Source: JANYLB01 sp963837715
Lineage (GTDB): Bacteria; Actinomycetota; Acidimicrobiia; IMCC26256; JANYLB01
Direction of reading: 5' to 3'
Length of the DNA: 64,000 nt
Assembly: GCA_963837715.1 (NCBI GenBank)
Contig: CAWIOF010000004.1
Location: forward strand, 1,268,206-1,332,205
The translations under genes and the position numbers were made by a program. How positions within the stretch are numbered: the first letter of the stretch is position 1; the number at the start of each line of letters is the position of its first letter. This document shows, piece by piece, positions 8,902 to 17,645 of this stretch. The notes under the pieces were generated by a model. The model ran no database searches, was not told where the DNA came from, and was given only the letters and a program-made list of their open reading frames with translations.

Positions 8902-10022
8902 AGGGTGATGGCGGCGCCGGGCGACGGGAGGCCGAGCCGCTGCGCGAGGAGTTGGGTGACGATGTTGTTCGTCTCGAGGTCGGTGTCGGGCGGGAGTACC
9001 TCGAACTCGATCATCATCTGCGCGATCCGCATCATGACGACCGCGAAGCGGAAGCCGGCGAACACGCCGTAGTAGTCGGCCGCGTCGCCGCTGAGACCGG
9101 TCGCCTCCTCCCAGCGACGGATCGTGTCGGGGTAGGTCGGGAACCCCTCGAGTCGGTCGACGCTGATGCCCTCGGTCCAGTGGCGGTCGAGGAAGATCCA
9201 CCAGGCGACGTCCTGCACCGGGTTCCCGAGGGTGACCATCTCCCAGTCGATCACCGACACGCACTCGAAGTCGCGGAAGATCTGGTTGCTGATGCGGGAG
9301 TCACCCCAACAGAGCCGCAGCGGTTCCGGTTCCGAGGGCCGGTTGGCCAGGAGCCAGTCCCATGCAGCCTCGGCGACGGGTTGCGGGCGCCCGCACGCAG
9401 CCCACTCGAAGTACCGCTCGTAGTACCCGAGCTGCTGGCCGAGACCCGCGGGCCCGAACTCCGTCTTGTCGACCAGTGCGGTGAGCCCGAGGCCGTCGAG
9501 GTCGTCGACGCGGTGCACCCGCGCCATCGCGTCGATGCCGCTGTTCCACAGCTGCGCGCGCTGCGCGGGTTGCGCGTCGACGAGGAACCCTTCCGTCGTG
9601 AACGGCGGACTGTCCGACGGGATCTCGCCGTGGACCCGCCGCATGAGGAAGAACGGCTCTCCGAGCACCGACGGATCCTCCTCGAGCCAGAACACCTCGG
9701 GGACGGGCACGTCGGTCTGCGCGCCGAGGATCCGCATCACGTGGTACTGCAGCGCGACGTCGACCTCGGGGAACACCAGGTAGCCCGACGGCTTGATCCG
9801 GGCGACGAACTCGGTCGTGGTTGCGTCGCCGCCCTCGGTCCACGTCGCGTCGAAGAGGAGCGTGTCGTTGGAGAAGCCCGTCCCCGCCGGAGCCACCAGC
9901 GGACCGAGCGTCAGGTCGCGGGCATCGGGGACCTTGCCGGCCAGCCAGTCGGTGAGCGTCCGACGGGTCGCCTCCAGATCGCGCTGCGCGGGGATCGGCA
10001 TCTCAGAGTGCTCCCATGTCAC
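8898..10022 (-). CDS. phosphotransferase family protein (APH/ACAD10-like)
   Basis: A 374-residue kinase-like fold protein. LCWGDSRISNQIF is the Brenner-type catalytic loop (Asp base, Asn metal ligand) and SVIDWEMVTLGNPVQDVAWW is the DFG-equivalent metal site. N-terminal lobe motifs include PAGTGFSNDTLLFD and the Lys in FVARIKPSG. Members resembling the ACAD10 N-terminal domain act in lipid or hydroxy-acid catabolism, while others are antibiotic kinases; I cannot choose. The GTG start at 10022 overlaps the ATPase stop; an ATG at 10001 is an alternative. It sits between the thiamine transporter and the flavoprotein. Confidence 0.78.
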   Translation of the reverse strand: MTWEHSEMPIPAQRDLEATRRTLTDWLAGKVPDARDLTLGPLVAPAGTGFSNDTLLFDATWTEGGDATTTEFVARIKPSGYLVFPEVDVALQYHVMRILGAQTDVPVPEVFWLEEDPSVLGEPFFLMRRVHGEIPSDSPPFTTEGFLVDAQPAQRAQLWNSGIDAMARVHRVDDLDGLGLTALVDKTEFGPAGLGQQLGYYERYFEWAACGRPQPVAEAAWDWLLANRPSEPEPLRLCWGDSRISNQIFRDFECVSVIDWEMVTLGNPVQDVAWWIFLDRHWTEGISVDRLEGFPTYPDTIRRWEEATGLSGDAADYYGVFAGFRFAVVMMRIAQMMIEFEVLPPDTDLETNNIVTQLLAQRLGLPSPGAAITL

Positions 10023-11035
10023 GAGCCTTGCAGGTCGGGCCCAGGCTCTGCGTGGTCCCGCTCCGGAAACTCGACCGCAGCGGTCGGGTCGACGGCGAGG
10101 CGGACGGAGTCGCCGGGCGCAGGGACGTCGTCGCCCGTCGCGGCGACCTCGTATCGGACGCCGTCGGCCCCCGACACGGTGAGGAGGAAGTGGTCACGGC
10201 GAAAGGTTCGGGCGACGACGGTGCCCGGAATAGGGCCGTCGGGGTCGACGCGGAGGCCGTCGGGTCGGGTGAGGATCCGGCGGCCACCGGTCGTCACGGT
10301 GTTGACGAAGCCGAGGAACCGCGCGGTGAACTCGGTCCCCGGGTGCTGCCACACCTGCTCGGGGAGGCCGTCCCGCTCGATGCGCCCGTTCCGCATGATG
10401 ACCACGCGGTCGGCGACCGCGAAGGCTTCGTCGTGATCGTGGGTCACGAACACCGCGGTGAGTCCCAGCTCGACGAAGAGGGTTCGCAGCTCCACCATGA
10501 GGCGGTCGCGCAGCTCCCGGTCGAGCGACCCGAGCGGTTCGTCGAGCATGAGCAGGCGCGGCTCCGGCGCGAGGGCACGCGCGAGCGCGACCCGCTGTTG
10601 CTCGCCTCCGGACAGCTCGTGCACCCGGCGGCGTTCGAACCCGGCCAGACCGACCCGACCCAGTGCCGCAGCCGCCCGCTGCTCGACCTCGGCGCGCGGC
10701 CGTCGTTGCATGCGCAGGCCGAAGCCGACGTTGTCGATCACGTTGCGATGGGGGAAGAGGGCGTGATCCTGGAACATCAGCCCGAACCGTCGTCGGTGGG
10801 CGGGAACCTGCGTGAGGTCGTCGTCGGACCAGGTAACGGTGCCCGCGGCCGAGGGTTCGAGACCGGCGACGACCCGGAGCAGGGTGCTCTTCCCGCTCCC
10901 GCTCGGGCCGAGCACGCTCACCACCGACCCCGCGACGACGTCGAGATCAACCCCATCGAGCGCGACGACGTCGCCGTACGCCATCGTGAGGCCGCGGGTC
11001 CGGAGCCCCGGTGTCGCCACGATCCGCTCGCTCAC
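10019..11035 (-). CDS. thiamine ABC transporter ATP-binding protein
   Basis: A 338-residue ATPase with Walker A LGPSGSGKST, Q-loop FGLMFQDHALFP, signature LSGGEQQRVALARAL, Walker B LLMLDEPLGSLD and the H-loop VFVTHDHDEA. A C-terminal TOBE-like extension follows about residue 240. By position it energises the fused permease upstream. The TPP riboswitch at the head of the operon and the ThiB-type binding protein argue for thiamine or its phosphates rather than iron, which uses similar ATPases. The GTG start overlaps the permease stop (GTGA). Confidence 0.88.
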   Translation of the reverse strand: MSERIVATPGLRTRGLTMAYGDVVALDGVDLDVVAGSVVSVLGPSGSGKSTLLRVVAGLEPSAAGTVTWSDDDLTQVPAHRRRFGLMFQDHALFPHRNVIDNVGFGLRMQRRPRAEVEQRAAAALGRVGLAGFERRRVHELSGGEQQRVALARALAPEPRLLMLDEPLGSLDRELRDRLMVELRTLFVELGLTAVFVTHDHDEAFAVADRVVIMRNGRIERDGLPEQVWQHPGTEFTARFLGFVNTVTTGGRRILTRPDGLRVDPDGPIPGTVVARTFRRDHFLLTVSGADGVRYEVAATGDDVPAPGDSVRLAVDPTAAVEFPERDHAEPGPDLQGS

Positions 11036-12717
11036 CGTTCACCGGTCCCGGGGGCGTGGAACCGTTCGATGAGCAGCACCGCCGTCGCCGTGAGCGCCAT
11101 GAGGATCACGCTGGCGGCCATCGCGGCCCCGAAGGTGGTCGTGCCGGGTCGGCCGAGCAGGCGGTAGATCACCACCGGCAGGGTGGGCCGGTCCGGGCGG
11201 GCGATGAACGCGGTCGCGCCGAACTCGCCGAGCGAGATCGCGAACGCGAAGCCCGCCGCGACCGCGACGGCTCGGGCACCGATGCGCAGGTCGACCTCGC
11301 GCCACACCCGGGTCGGCGGTGCCCCGAGCACCGCGGCCGCATCGCGCAACCGGGGGTCGATCGAGCGGAGCACCGGTGTCATCGTGCGGATCACGAACGG
11401 TGTGGCCACGAGCGCGTGCGCGATCGGCACCAGCCACCACGACGTCCGCAGGTCGAGGGGTGGCGCATCGAGCGCGATGAGGAACCCGAACCCGACGGTG
11501 ACCGCCGAGACGCCCAGCGGCAGGGCGAGCAGCCCGTCGAGCCCGCGCGCGAACCGGCCGCCATGACGTTCCCGGGAGACGATCACCACGGCCGCGATCC
11601 CGCCGATCACCAGCGCGATCACCGTGGCGACGACCGCGTAGCTCAACGAGTTCCGGATGGCCTCGGCGGGCGCGACGAGGAACGTGCTCCCCGTGCCCAC
11701 GTCGCCGAGCGCGCGGTAGAAGCCGAAGCTGGGCCCGCCGGGGGTGGCGAACGACCGTTGGACGAGCACCGCGATCGGCAGTGCGAGGAGCACCGCCATC
11801 AGCGCGAGGTTGCCGACGACGAACGCGGTCGGGCCGACACCGTGGGGTCGACGACCGGTCGTGGTTGCCGGCCGGAGTCCGAGTGCGACCGCGTGGCGGC
11901 CCCGGGCCAGGCCGCCGATCCCGAGCAGGACCACGACGGCGGCGAGCTGGATGATCGACAGCGCGGCCGCGACGCGGAGATCGAGCAACAGTGCGGTCTG
12001 GCGGTAGATCTCCGTCTCGAGGGTGGCGAAGCGCGGCCCACCGAGCACGAGGATCACCCCGAAGCTGGTGAACGTGAAGAGGAACACGATCGCGGCCGCG
12101 GCCGCGATCGCGGGCCGGAGCGCCGGCAGCGTCACGTGGAGGAACACCCGGGTCCGGCTCGCGCCGAGGGTGCGGGCAGCCTCCTCGCGCCGCGGATCGA
12201 GGTGCGACCAGAGGCCGCCGACCGTCCGGACCACGACCGCGTAGTTGAAGAACACGTGGGCCAGGAGGATCGCCCAGACGGTGCCGTCGATCCCCAGGAA
12301 CGCGAGCGGTCCACCGGGGCCGAGGAGCGCGAGGAACGCCGACCCGACGACCACCGTCGGCAGCACGAACGGCACGATGATCGCCGCGTGCAGGAACCGT
12401 CGGCCGGGGAAGTCGTACCGGGCGAAGAGGCACGCGCCCGGGAGACCGATCGCGAGGGTCAGGGTCGTCGACGCGACGGCCTGCCAGACCGTGAACCACG
12501 CGACCCCCCGGATGCCGCCGTCTCCGACGACGTCGCTGACCGCACCGAGATCCAGCGATCCGTGCGACCACAATCCGCGACCCAGGATCGTCCCGACGGG
12601 GTAGAGGAAGAAGATCCCCAGGAACGCGAGCGGGACGAGGGCGAGCAGGAGCCACCACCCGGCCGAGGCCCGTCGGGTCAGCGGTCGTCGGGTCAGCGGA
12701 GGACCGTGTCGGTCCAC
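11032..12717 (-). CDS. thiamine ABC transporter permease (two fused permease domains)
   Basis: A 561-residue membrane protein with two BPD_transp-type permease domains in tandem, about twelve helices in all. The EAA loops that contact the ATPase are visible twice: EEAARTLGASRTRVFLHVTLP in the first half, and RDAAAVLGAPPTRVWREVDL in the second. This double-permease layout is typical of ThiP and FbpB proteins. The GTG start at 12717 lies inside the 3' end of the binding-protein gene, a 25-base overlap in another frame. I chose it because no later start precedes the first helix. Confidence 0.85.
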   Translation of the reverse strand: MDRHGPPLTRRPLTRRASAGWWLLLALVPLAFLGIFFLYPVGTILGRGLWSHGSLDLGAVSDVVGDGGIRGVAWFTVWQAVASTTLTLAIGLPGACLFARYDFPGRRFLHAAIIVPFVLPTVVVGSAFLALLGPGGPLAFLGIDGTVWAILLAHVFFNYAVVVRTVGGLWSHLDPRREEAARTLGASRTRVFLHVTLPALRPAIAAAAAIVFLFTFTSFGVILVLGGPRFATLETEIYRQTALLLDLRVAAALSIIQLAAVVVLLGIGGLARGRHAVALGLRPATTTGRRPHGVGPTAFVVGNLALMAVLLALPIAVLVQRSFATPGGPSFGFYRALGDVGTGSTFLVAPAEAIRNSLSYAVVATVIALVIGGIAAVVIVSRERHGGRFARGLDGLLALPLGVSAVTVGFGFLIALDAPPLDLRTSWWLVPIAHALVATPFVIRTMTPVLRSIDPRLRDAAAVLGAPPTRVWREVDLRIGARAVAVAAGFAFAISLGEFGATAFIARPDRPTLPVVIYRLLGRPGTTTFGAAMAASVILMALTATAVLLIERFHAPGTGER

Positions 12718-13733
12718 TGGTCGATCCAGGTGGCGCGGTTGCGTGCGATGCGGGCCGGCGCGATCTCGAAGGGATCCGTGGGAACGGGCGCGTAGCGGGC
12801 CCACGACTCCGGCACCGTCACGCCCTCGCGCACCGGGTACACGTACATCTGGTCGGGAACTCCGGCCTGGAACCGCGCCGACAGCATCCAGTCGACGAGC
12901 GCCCGGGCGAGCTTCGGGTGCTCCGCACCGCGCAGCACCCCCGCGAACTCGACCTGGCGGAAACAGGTGTCGAGCACCGCGGCCGTCGGGGCTTCGGCCG
13001 GCGTCCCCTCGGTCACGCCGGCCGGCGGGCTCGACGCGTACGACACGACGAGCGGGAAGGTGCCACCCTGGCCACCGCCTGCGAAGTCGCTGAAGTACGC
13101 CTGTTCCCACCCGTCGTCGACCTTGACGCCGTTGTCTCGGAGTTTCGTCCAGTAGTCGCGCCAATCGTCGCCGTACTTCGCGACGGTGGCGAGGAGGAAC
13201 GCGAGCCCGGGTGAGCTGCTCGCGGCGTTCTCGACGACGAGCATCCCTTCGTAGGCCGGCTGCACGAGGTCGTCGAGCGAGGCGGGGGCCGGGATCCCTC
13301 GATCGGCGAGGGCGGCGCGGTCGTAGTTGACGCACACGTCGCCGAAGTCGATCGGGGTCAGCTCGTGGGTCGGGTCGAGCTGGTACTCCGCGGGAACCGA
13401 GTCGAGGCCGGCCGGTTCGTACGGCTCGAACACGTTCGCGTCGGTGGCGCGGGACAGAAAGGTGTTGTCGACCCCGAACATGGCGTCGCCGAGCGGCTCA
13501 CCCTTGGTGAGGACGACCTGGTTGAGCGCGCTCGCGGCGTCGCCCGACTTCAGGATCTTCACGTCGACGTCGTGGGCCCGTTCGAACGCCGCGAGGTCGG
13601 ACTTCGCGACGGCGAAGGAGTCGTGGGTCACGAGCGTGACCGTGCGTGCGCTGCTCGAGTCGGAGCTGCTGCACGCGACCAACGCGGTTCCGGCGAGCAC
13701 CGCCGCGAGGGTGAGGCTGAGGAATCGCTGCAT
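12693..13733 (-). CDS. thiamine ABC transporter substrate-binding lipoprotein
   Basis: A 346-residue exported binding protein with a lipobox-type signal peptide ending ALVACSSSDSS. The mature start TVTLVTHDSFAVAKSDLAAFE, then VLTKGEPLGDAMFGVDNTFLSRA and TPIDFGDVCVNYDRAAL, match the ThiB/TbpA family that binds thiamine and its phosphates. The C-terminal LVDWMLSARFQAGVPDQMYVYPV region is also family-like. The start codon follows the thiN stop by one base. Placement in a TPP-riboswitch operon supports the substrate call. Confidence 0.87.
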   Translation of the reverse strand: MQRFLSLTLAAVLAGTALVACSSSDSSSARTVTLVTHDSFAVAKSDLAAFERAHDVDVKILKSGDAASALNQVVLTKGEPLGDAMFGVDNTFLSRATDANVFEPYEPAGLDSVPAEYQLDPTHELTPIDFGDVCVNYDRAALADRGIPAPASLDDLVQPAYEGMLVVENAASSSPGLAFLLATVAKYGDDWRDYWTKLRDNGVKVDDGWEQAYFSDFAGGGQGGTFPLVVSYASSPPAGVTEGTPAEAPTAAVLDTCFRQVEFAGVLRGAEHPKLARALVDWMLSARFQAGVPDQMYVYPVREGVTVPESWARYAPVPTDPFEIAPARIARNRATWIDQWTDTVLR

Positions 13734-13734
13734 A

Positions 13735-14401
13735 TCAGGGTTGCTCCGGGATCGCGTCGGGACGCACCACGAGGAGCACGCCGTCGGTCAGGGCGACGCG
13801 TGCCGTCGGCGCGTCGAACTCGTTGCTGACTCCCCGGCTCGTTCCGGGGCGCAGGTCCTCGCCGTGGAGTGCCCACCGCAGACCGTGGGTGGTCACGGCG
13901 CGTGCTGGTCCACCGAGCGGCAGCAACGACACGAGCTCGCCTGGCGTGCCGGTGAACTCGGTCGCATCGCGCACGACCGTCGCGACCGCCGTGCCGGCGC
14001 GGGCCTCGATCTCGAGGTCGGCGAACTCCGGGGAGGCGAGGAGCAGCGCGTTGGCGAGGAAGTGATCGAGCCGCCCACCGCCCACCCCGACGACCACGAT
14101 CCGTCGCGCGCCCCGGTTCCGTGCGGCGGCGAGCGCGAGTTCGAGATCGGTCGCGTCCTTGTCGGACGGGTGGCGCTCCACGGCGCTGCCGGCGGCGACC
14201 GCGGCTTCGAGGTCGCGCGGGCTCGACCGAGTCGAGGTCGCCGACGACCACGTCGACCACGAGTCCCGCGGCGACCGCGTGTCGGAGACCGGAATCGGCC
14301 GCGACGAGGATCGAACCGGTCGGGAGATCAGCGAGGGTCCCGCGGGCGGGCGCGTCACCACCGGCGAAGATCACCGCCGTCGTGTCGCGTTCGGTGCCCA
14401 T
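13735..14401 (-). CDS. thiamine pyrophosphokinase (apparent frameshift)
   Basis: Transfers pyrophosphate from ATP to thiamine to make TPP, matching a thiamine-uptake operon. The first frame carries FAGGDAP, LVAADSGLRHAVAAGL and VVVGDLDSV. After one base is removed near 14219 the second frame carries ERHPSDKDATDLELAL and VGVGGGRLDHFLANALLL. GDLDSV, KDATDLELAL and GGRLDH are the catalytic and substrate-binding signatures of the family. The ATG at 14401 lies directly behind the riboswitch aptamer, whose 3' strand contains the ribosome-binding site. First gene of the operon. Confidence 0.87.
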
Positions 14402-14403
14402 CG

Positions 14404-14498
14404 GTTCCTCCCTGCGCCGGCATGATCCGGATCAGGTTCGAACGGTCGGTGGCTGCGTGCCACCCTCTCAGCCCGGCGCACCGGACTCCCGTGTGAAC
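14404..14498 (-). promoter_or_regulatory. TPP riboswitch (THI element)
   Basis: On the minus strand the leader contains GGGCTGAGAGGG, a variable hairpin (GTGGCACGCAGCCAC), then ACCTGATCCGGATCATGC and CGGCGCAGGGAGG. These are the conserved boxes of the TPP aptamer in the correct order and spacing. The AGGGAGG at the aptamer's 3' end is also the ribosome-binding site of the thiN ATG, four bases further on. Ligand binding should therefore hide the ribosome site and reduce translation of the thiamine-salvage operon. I see no separate terminator hairpin. Confidence 0.95.
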
Positions 14499-14526
14499 GT
14501 GCGTACGAAACCGAGGGTAGCGCGAG

Positions 14527-14778
14527 GCCGGAGAAGCAGCGGAGCCGGCGGACAGTGGTTGCGGCTGTGGCACGGGTGGGCGGTCGAGCCGGCGGAGCGG
14601 ATTCGACCGTCAGCCGGAGAGCGGTGTCGGCGGACAGTGGTTGCGGCGTCAGGGTGGGCGGTCGAGCCGGCGGAGCGGATTCGACCGTCAGGCCGGAGAA
14701 GCAGCGGTGCCGGCGGACAGTGGTTGCGGCTGTGGCACGGGTGGGCGGTCGAGCCGGCGGAGCGGATTCGACCGTCAG
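14527..14778. repeat. three imperfect tandem repeats of about 80-87 bases
   Basis: Copies run about 14527-14612 (86), 14613-14691 (79) and 14692-14778 (87). Each contains GCCGGAG, then GGCGGACAGTGGTTGCGG, then GGGTGGGCGGTCGAGCC and GGCGGAGCGGATTCGACC. Copies 1 and 3 are nearly identical; copy 2 lacks a few bases in the GGCTGTGGCAC section. The unit is not a multiple of three and the array sits between the amidohydrolase stop and the thiamine riboswitch, so I regard it as non-coding. The unit is too long, and lacks spacers, to be CRISPR. Confidence 0.9.
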
Positions 14779-15980
14779 GGCGCGAGAGTCTCGAAGGCTT
14801 GGAGGGTGGCGGCGACCAGGACCCGGATGCCCACCTCGATGGCCCCCTCGTCGACGTCGAACGTCCCGGCGTGCAGGTCGAGCCGCGGACCGTGGCTGCT
14901 CGGATCGTGCACGCCGAGGCGCACGTACGAACCCGGGACCTGTTCGAGGTACCAGGCGAAGTCGTCGGCGCCCGCGCTCTGTTCCATGACGACCACGGCC
15001 TCGGTGCCGACGACCGACCGGGCCCCCGCCGCGAAGACCTCGGTCATCGCCGGGTCGTTCACCACCGGAGGGACGCCGCGTTGGTGGTCGAGTTCGACGC
15101 TCGCGCCGGTGGGTCCGACGAGCTCGTCGAGCGCGGCGACGAGCGCTTCCGGAGCCCGGGCCCACGCGTCGCGGTCACGCGACCGGACCGTCCCGCGCAG
15201 CATCGCAGTCGTTGGAATCACGTTGGCCGCGTCGCCGGCGGCGATCGCGCCGAAGACGAGGTTGAGGTCGCCGACCCGTTCCCGCAGTAGCCCGGGCAGC
15301 TCGCTCACGATCCGGGCCGCGACGGTGACGAGGTCGACCGTCTGTTGCGGACGGGCGGTGTGGCCGCCGGGTCCGTGGACGGTGATCTCGACGAGGTCGG
15401 CCGCCGAGGTGATCGCACCCGGTCGCACGCCGATCACGCCGCTGTCGAGCCGGGGGTCGCAGTGGTAGCCGAAGCACGCGCCGACTCCGGCGAGACCTCC
15501 GTCGGCGATCACGTCGCGGGCACCACCGCGGGCCGACTCCTCCGCGGGTTGGAACACCAGCCGGACCCGGCCCGGCACACCTGCCGCCGTCCGCCCGAGT
15601 TGCGTGAGCGCGAGTCCAGCGCCGAGGACCACCGTCGTGTGCACGTCGTGTCCGCACGCGTGGGCGACGCCCTCGACCTGGGAGCGGTACGGGACGTCCT
15701 TGTCGTCATGCATCGCGAGCGCGTCGAGATCGGCCCGCAGCGCGACCATCGGCCCGGCGGCGGGCCCGGCGTCGAGATCACACAGCACACCGGTCCCCCG
15801 GGTGAGGACCCGCGGCTGGAGGCCGGCGACTTGGAGGCGGCTGCTCACCGCCGCGGTCGTTGCATGCTCCTCTCCACTCACCTCCGGGTGAGAGTGCAGC
15901 TGGCGGCGGAACGCGACCAGCTCCTCGAGGTGCGCGGCGAAGAACTCGTCGAGGAAGTGCTCGAGGGACTCGTCGGTCAC
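14775..15980 (-). CDS. M20-family amidohydrolase
   Basis: A 401-residue zinc hydrolase of the M20D group (hippurate hydrolase, N-acyl-L-amino acid amidohydrolase, IAA-amino acid hydrolase-like). Motifs in order: RRQLHSHPEVSGEE, ALRADLDAL, HACGHDVHTTVVLGAG (metal His/Asp), VFQPAEESARGGA (catalytic and metal Glu), HGPGGHTARPQQTVD (dimerisation-domain His) and a C-terminal HAGTFDVDE. The acyl-amino-acid substrate is unknown. The GTG start overlaps the GCS2-type ligase stop (GTGA). The last bases touch the tandem repeat array. Confidence 0.88.
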   Translation of the reverse strand: MTDESLEHFLDEFFAAHLEELVAFRRQLHSHPEVSGEEHATTAAVSSRLQVAGLQPRVLTRGTGVLCDLDAGPAAGPMVALRADLDALAMHDDKDVPYRSQVEGVAHACGHDVHTTVVLGAGLALTQLGRTAAGVPGRVRLVFQPAEESARGGARDVIADGGLAGVGACFGYHCDPRLDSGVIGVRPGAITSAADLVEITVHGPGGHTARPQQTVDLVTVAARIVSELPGLLRERVGDLNLVFGAIAAGDAANVIPTTAMLRGTVRSRDRDAWARAPEALVAALDELVGPTGASVELDHQRGVPPVVNDPAMTEVFAAGARSVVGTEAVVVMEQSAGADDFAWYLEQVPGSYVRLGVHDPSSHGPRLDLHAGTFDVDEGAIEVGIRVLVAATLQAFETLAP

Positions 15981-17119
15981 GGTCGCTCCGGTTGGTCGGA
16001 TTCGAACTCGGCCACCAGATGGTGGACGACATCGGCGAGACCGCCACCGCGGGCGACGACGCCCCGTTGCCGTAGGTAGCTCGGTCCGGTCTCGAGGATC
16101 GACGCGACACCGGAAAGCTCGGTCGCGCAGTCGAGCTCGACGGCCACCGGTTCGAGCTCCGCGACGACCGCAGCCACCAGCTCGCGAGTCGGCGCGCGCG
16201 TCCCGGCTTCGTCGACGATGAGGTCGGCGTCGATTCCGTATCGGGCCGCGAGCCACTTGTTCTGTCGCATCACCCAGTCGCGTGGGACCGGCAGGTCGTC
16301 GCCGGAGTCGAGCCGTTGGTCGAACCAGGTGACGAGGCACTGCGCGAGCGCCGCGAGTGCGGTCGTCTCACGCAGTGTCGGCGCCGCGTCGCAGATGCGC
16401 AGCTCGACGGTGCCGAAGTCGGGGTGGGGACGGATGTCCCACCAGACCTCGCGGATCGACTTGATCGCCTCGGCGTGGACCAGCGTGTGCATGAACCGTT
16501 CGAAGTCGTCCCAGTCGTCGAGGTGTGGGGGTAGCCCGGCGGTGGGCAGTCCCTCGAACACCTTCGAACGGGCCGACGCGAGCCCGGTGTCGTGGGCTTC
16601 CCAGTACGGGCTCGACGCCGAGAGCGCGAGGAAGATCGGGAGGTACAGGGTGAGCGCATTGGCGATGGCGATGGCCTTCGCACCCGAACGGATCCCGACG
16701 TGCACGTGCATGCCGAAGATCTGGAGGCGCTGGGCCGGCCACTGCATGTCGTCGAGCAGCGCGGCGTACCGCGGCGAGGGGCTCACGGTCTGGTCGTGCC
16801 AGCTCGAGAGCGGATGGGTTCCGGCCGAGAGCAAGGCCAGACCGTGTCGACCGGCGACTGCGGTCAACTCGTCGATCGTGCCGGCGAGGTCGGCGCGCGC
16901 TTCCTCGACCGTGTCGCAGATGCCGGTGATCACCTCGACCGTGCACTCGAGCAGCTCGTGCTTGGCTTTCGGGTGCGCGCCGCCCGGATGTCCCCGACCC
17001 ATCTCGGCGAGCAGCTGCGAACCTGCGCTCGCGAGCTCACCAGTGGAGCGGTCGACGACCATGAGCTCCATCTCGATGCCCAGTGTGGACCGCGCCGAGG
17101 AGTGGAAGGGGATCCGCAC
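15977..17119 (-). CDS. carboxylate-amine ligase, glutamate-cysteine ligase GCS2/YbdK type
   Basis: A 380-residue ATP-grasp-like ligase. LGIEMELMVVDRSTGEL at the N-terminus, then KHELLECTVEVITG, then MHVHVGIRSGAKAIAIAN, then HPDFGTVELRICDAAPT and VMRQNKWLAARYGIDA are the ordered signatures of the YbdK/EgtA-like GCS2 family, which forms gamma-glutamyl amides such as gamma-glutamylcysteine. Actinobacterial homologues can feed mycothiol or ergothioneine-type chemistry; no egtB-egtD genes are visible here. The GTG start follows the phosphatase stop by one base. Confidence 0.85.
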   Translation of the reverse strand: MRIPFHSSARSTLGIEMELMVVDRSTGELASAGSQLLAEMGRGHPGGAHPKAKHELLECTVEVITGICDTVEEARADLAGTIDELTAVAGRHGLALLSAGTHPLSSWHDQTVSPSPRYAALLDDMQWPAQRLQIFGMHVHVGIRSGAKAIAIANALTLYLPIFLALSASSPYWEAHDTGLASARSKVFEGLPTAGLPPHLDDWDDFERFMHTLVHAEAIKSIREVWWDIRPHPDFGTVELRICDAAPTLRETTALAALAQCLVTWFDQRLDSGDDLPVPRDWVMRQNKWLAARYGIDADLIVDEAGTRAPTRELVAAVVAELEPVAVELDCATELSGVASILETGPSYLRQRGVVARGGGLADVVHHLVAEFESDQPERP

Positions 17120-17120
17120 G

Positions 17121-17645
17121 TCAGCCTGCCAGCGCACGCACGGCGTCGGCCTGCCAGGGGTTCTCCGGCCACCCCCGTTTGCTCCGGGCCCGTTGCACCC
17201 GGTGCAGCCACTCGACGACCGTCTCGGGGTCGTGACCGAGGCGCACGAGCGCCCCGCCGACGACGGTGCCGGTACGACCCCGGCCGGCGTGGCAGTGCAC
17301 GAGCACGCCCTCACCCGCGGTGAGCGCGTCGACGACGATGTCGACCGCGGCCTCGACCTGGAAGAGCTCGACGTCGGGGTTACTGGGCCCCGATACGTAC
17401 TGGTCCTGCAACTCGAACGCGTGCGACTCGAGCGGGTGGGGGTCGTAGCGGGCCGCGCTGTCGGTGAGGCACACGACGTGACGGAACCCCTCGGCGTGCA
17501 GCAGGTCCCAGTCGGCGCGGTGGGGATACGCCATCCCCGCGAGCGGGGCGGGTTCGCGCGCCGCCCACCACAGCTCGGCCGGGACTGCGAGATGGCCGAT
17601 GAACCCCGGCGTGCTCCCGGGCGCGGCGAGCCGCGGCGCCGTCAT
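17121..17645 (-). CDS. protein-tyrosine/dual-specificity phosphatase-like protein
   Basis: A 174-residue protein with the P-loop signature VHCHAGRGRTGTVVG, giving the C-X5-R active site followed by Thr. Upstream, FRHVVCLTDSAARYD is a typical phosphatase beta strand, and VDIVVDALTAGEGVLVHC leads into the P-loop. It looks like a small cytoplasmic cysteine phosphatase. The ATG at 17645 overlaps the stop of the LLM oxidoreductase (ATGA), so the two are coupled. A link to the GCS2-type ligase downstream is possible but unsupported. Confidence 0.82.
   Translation of the reverse strand: MTAPRLAAPGSTPGFIGHLAVPAELWWAAREPAPLAGMAYPHRADWDLLHAEGFRHVVCLTDSAARYDPHPLESHAFELQDQYVSGPSNPDVELFQVEAAVDIVVDALTAGEGVLVHCHAGRGRTGTVVGGALVRLGHDPETVVEWLHRVQRARSKRGWPENPWQADAVRALAG

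Noticed and set aside
10019..13733. Iron(III) ABC transporter
   Set aside because: The double permease also fits Fbp-type systems, but the binding protein has ThiB blocks and the operon starts with a TPP riboswitch and TPK.
14527..14778. CRISPR array
   Set aside because: Repeats are about 80 bases with no distinct spacers and no cas genes nearby.
14371..15165. Minus-strand frame across the tandem repeats (repeated VESAPPARPP peptide)
   Set aside because: The repeat unit is 79-87 bases, not a multiple of three, so peptide repetition across copies is an accident of the open frame. It has no start signal.
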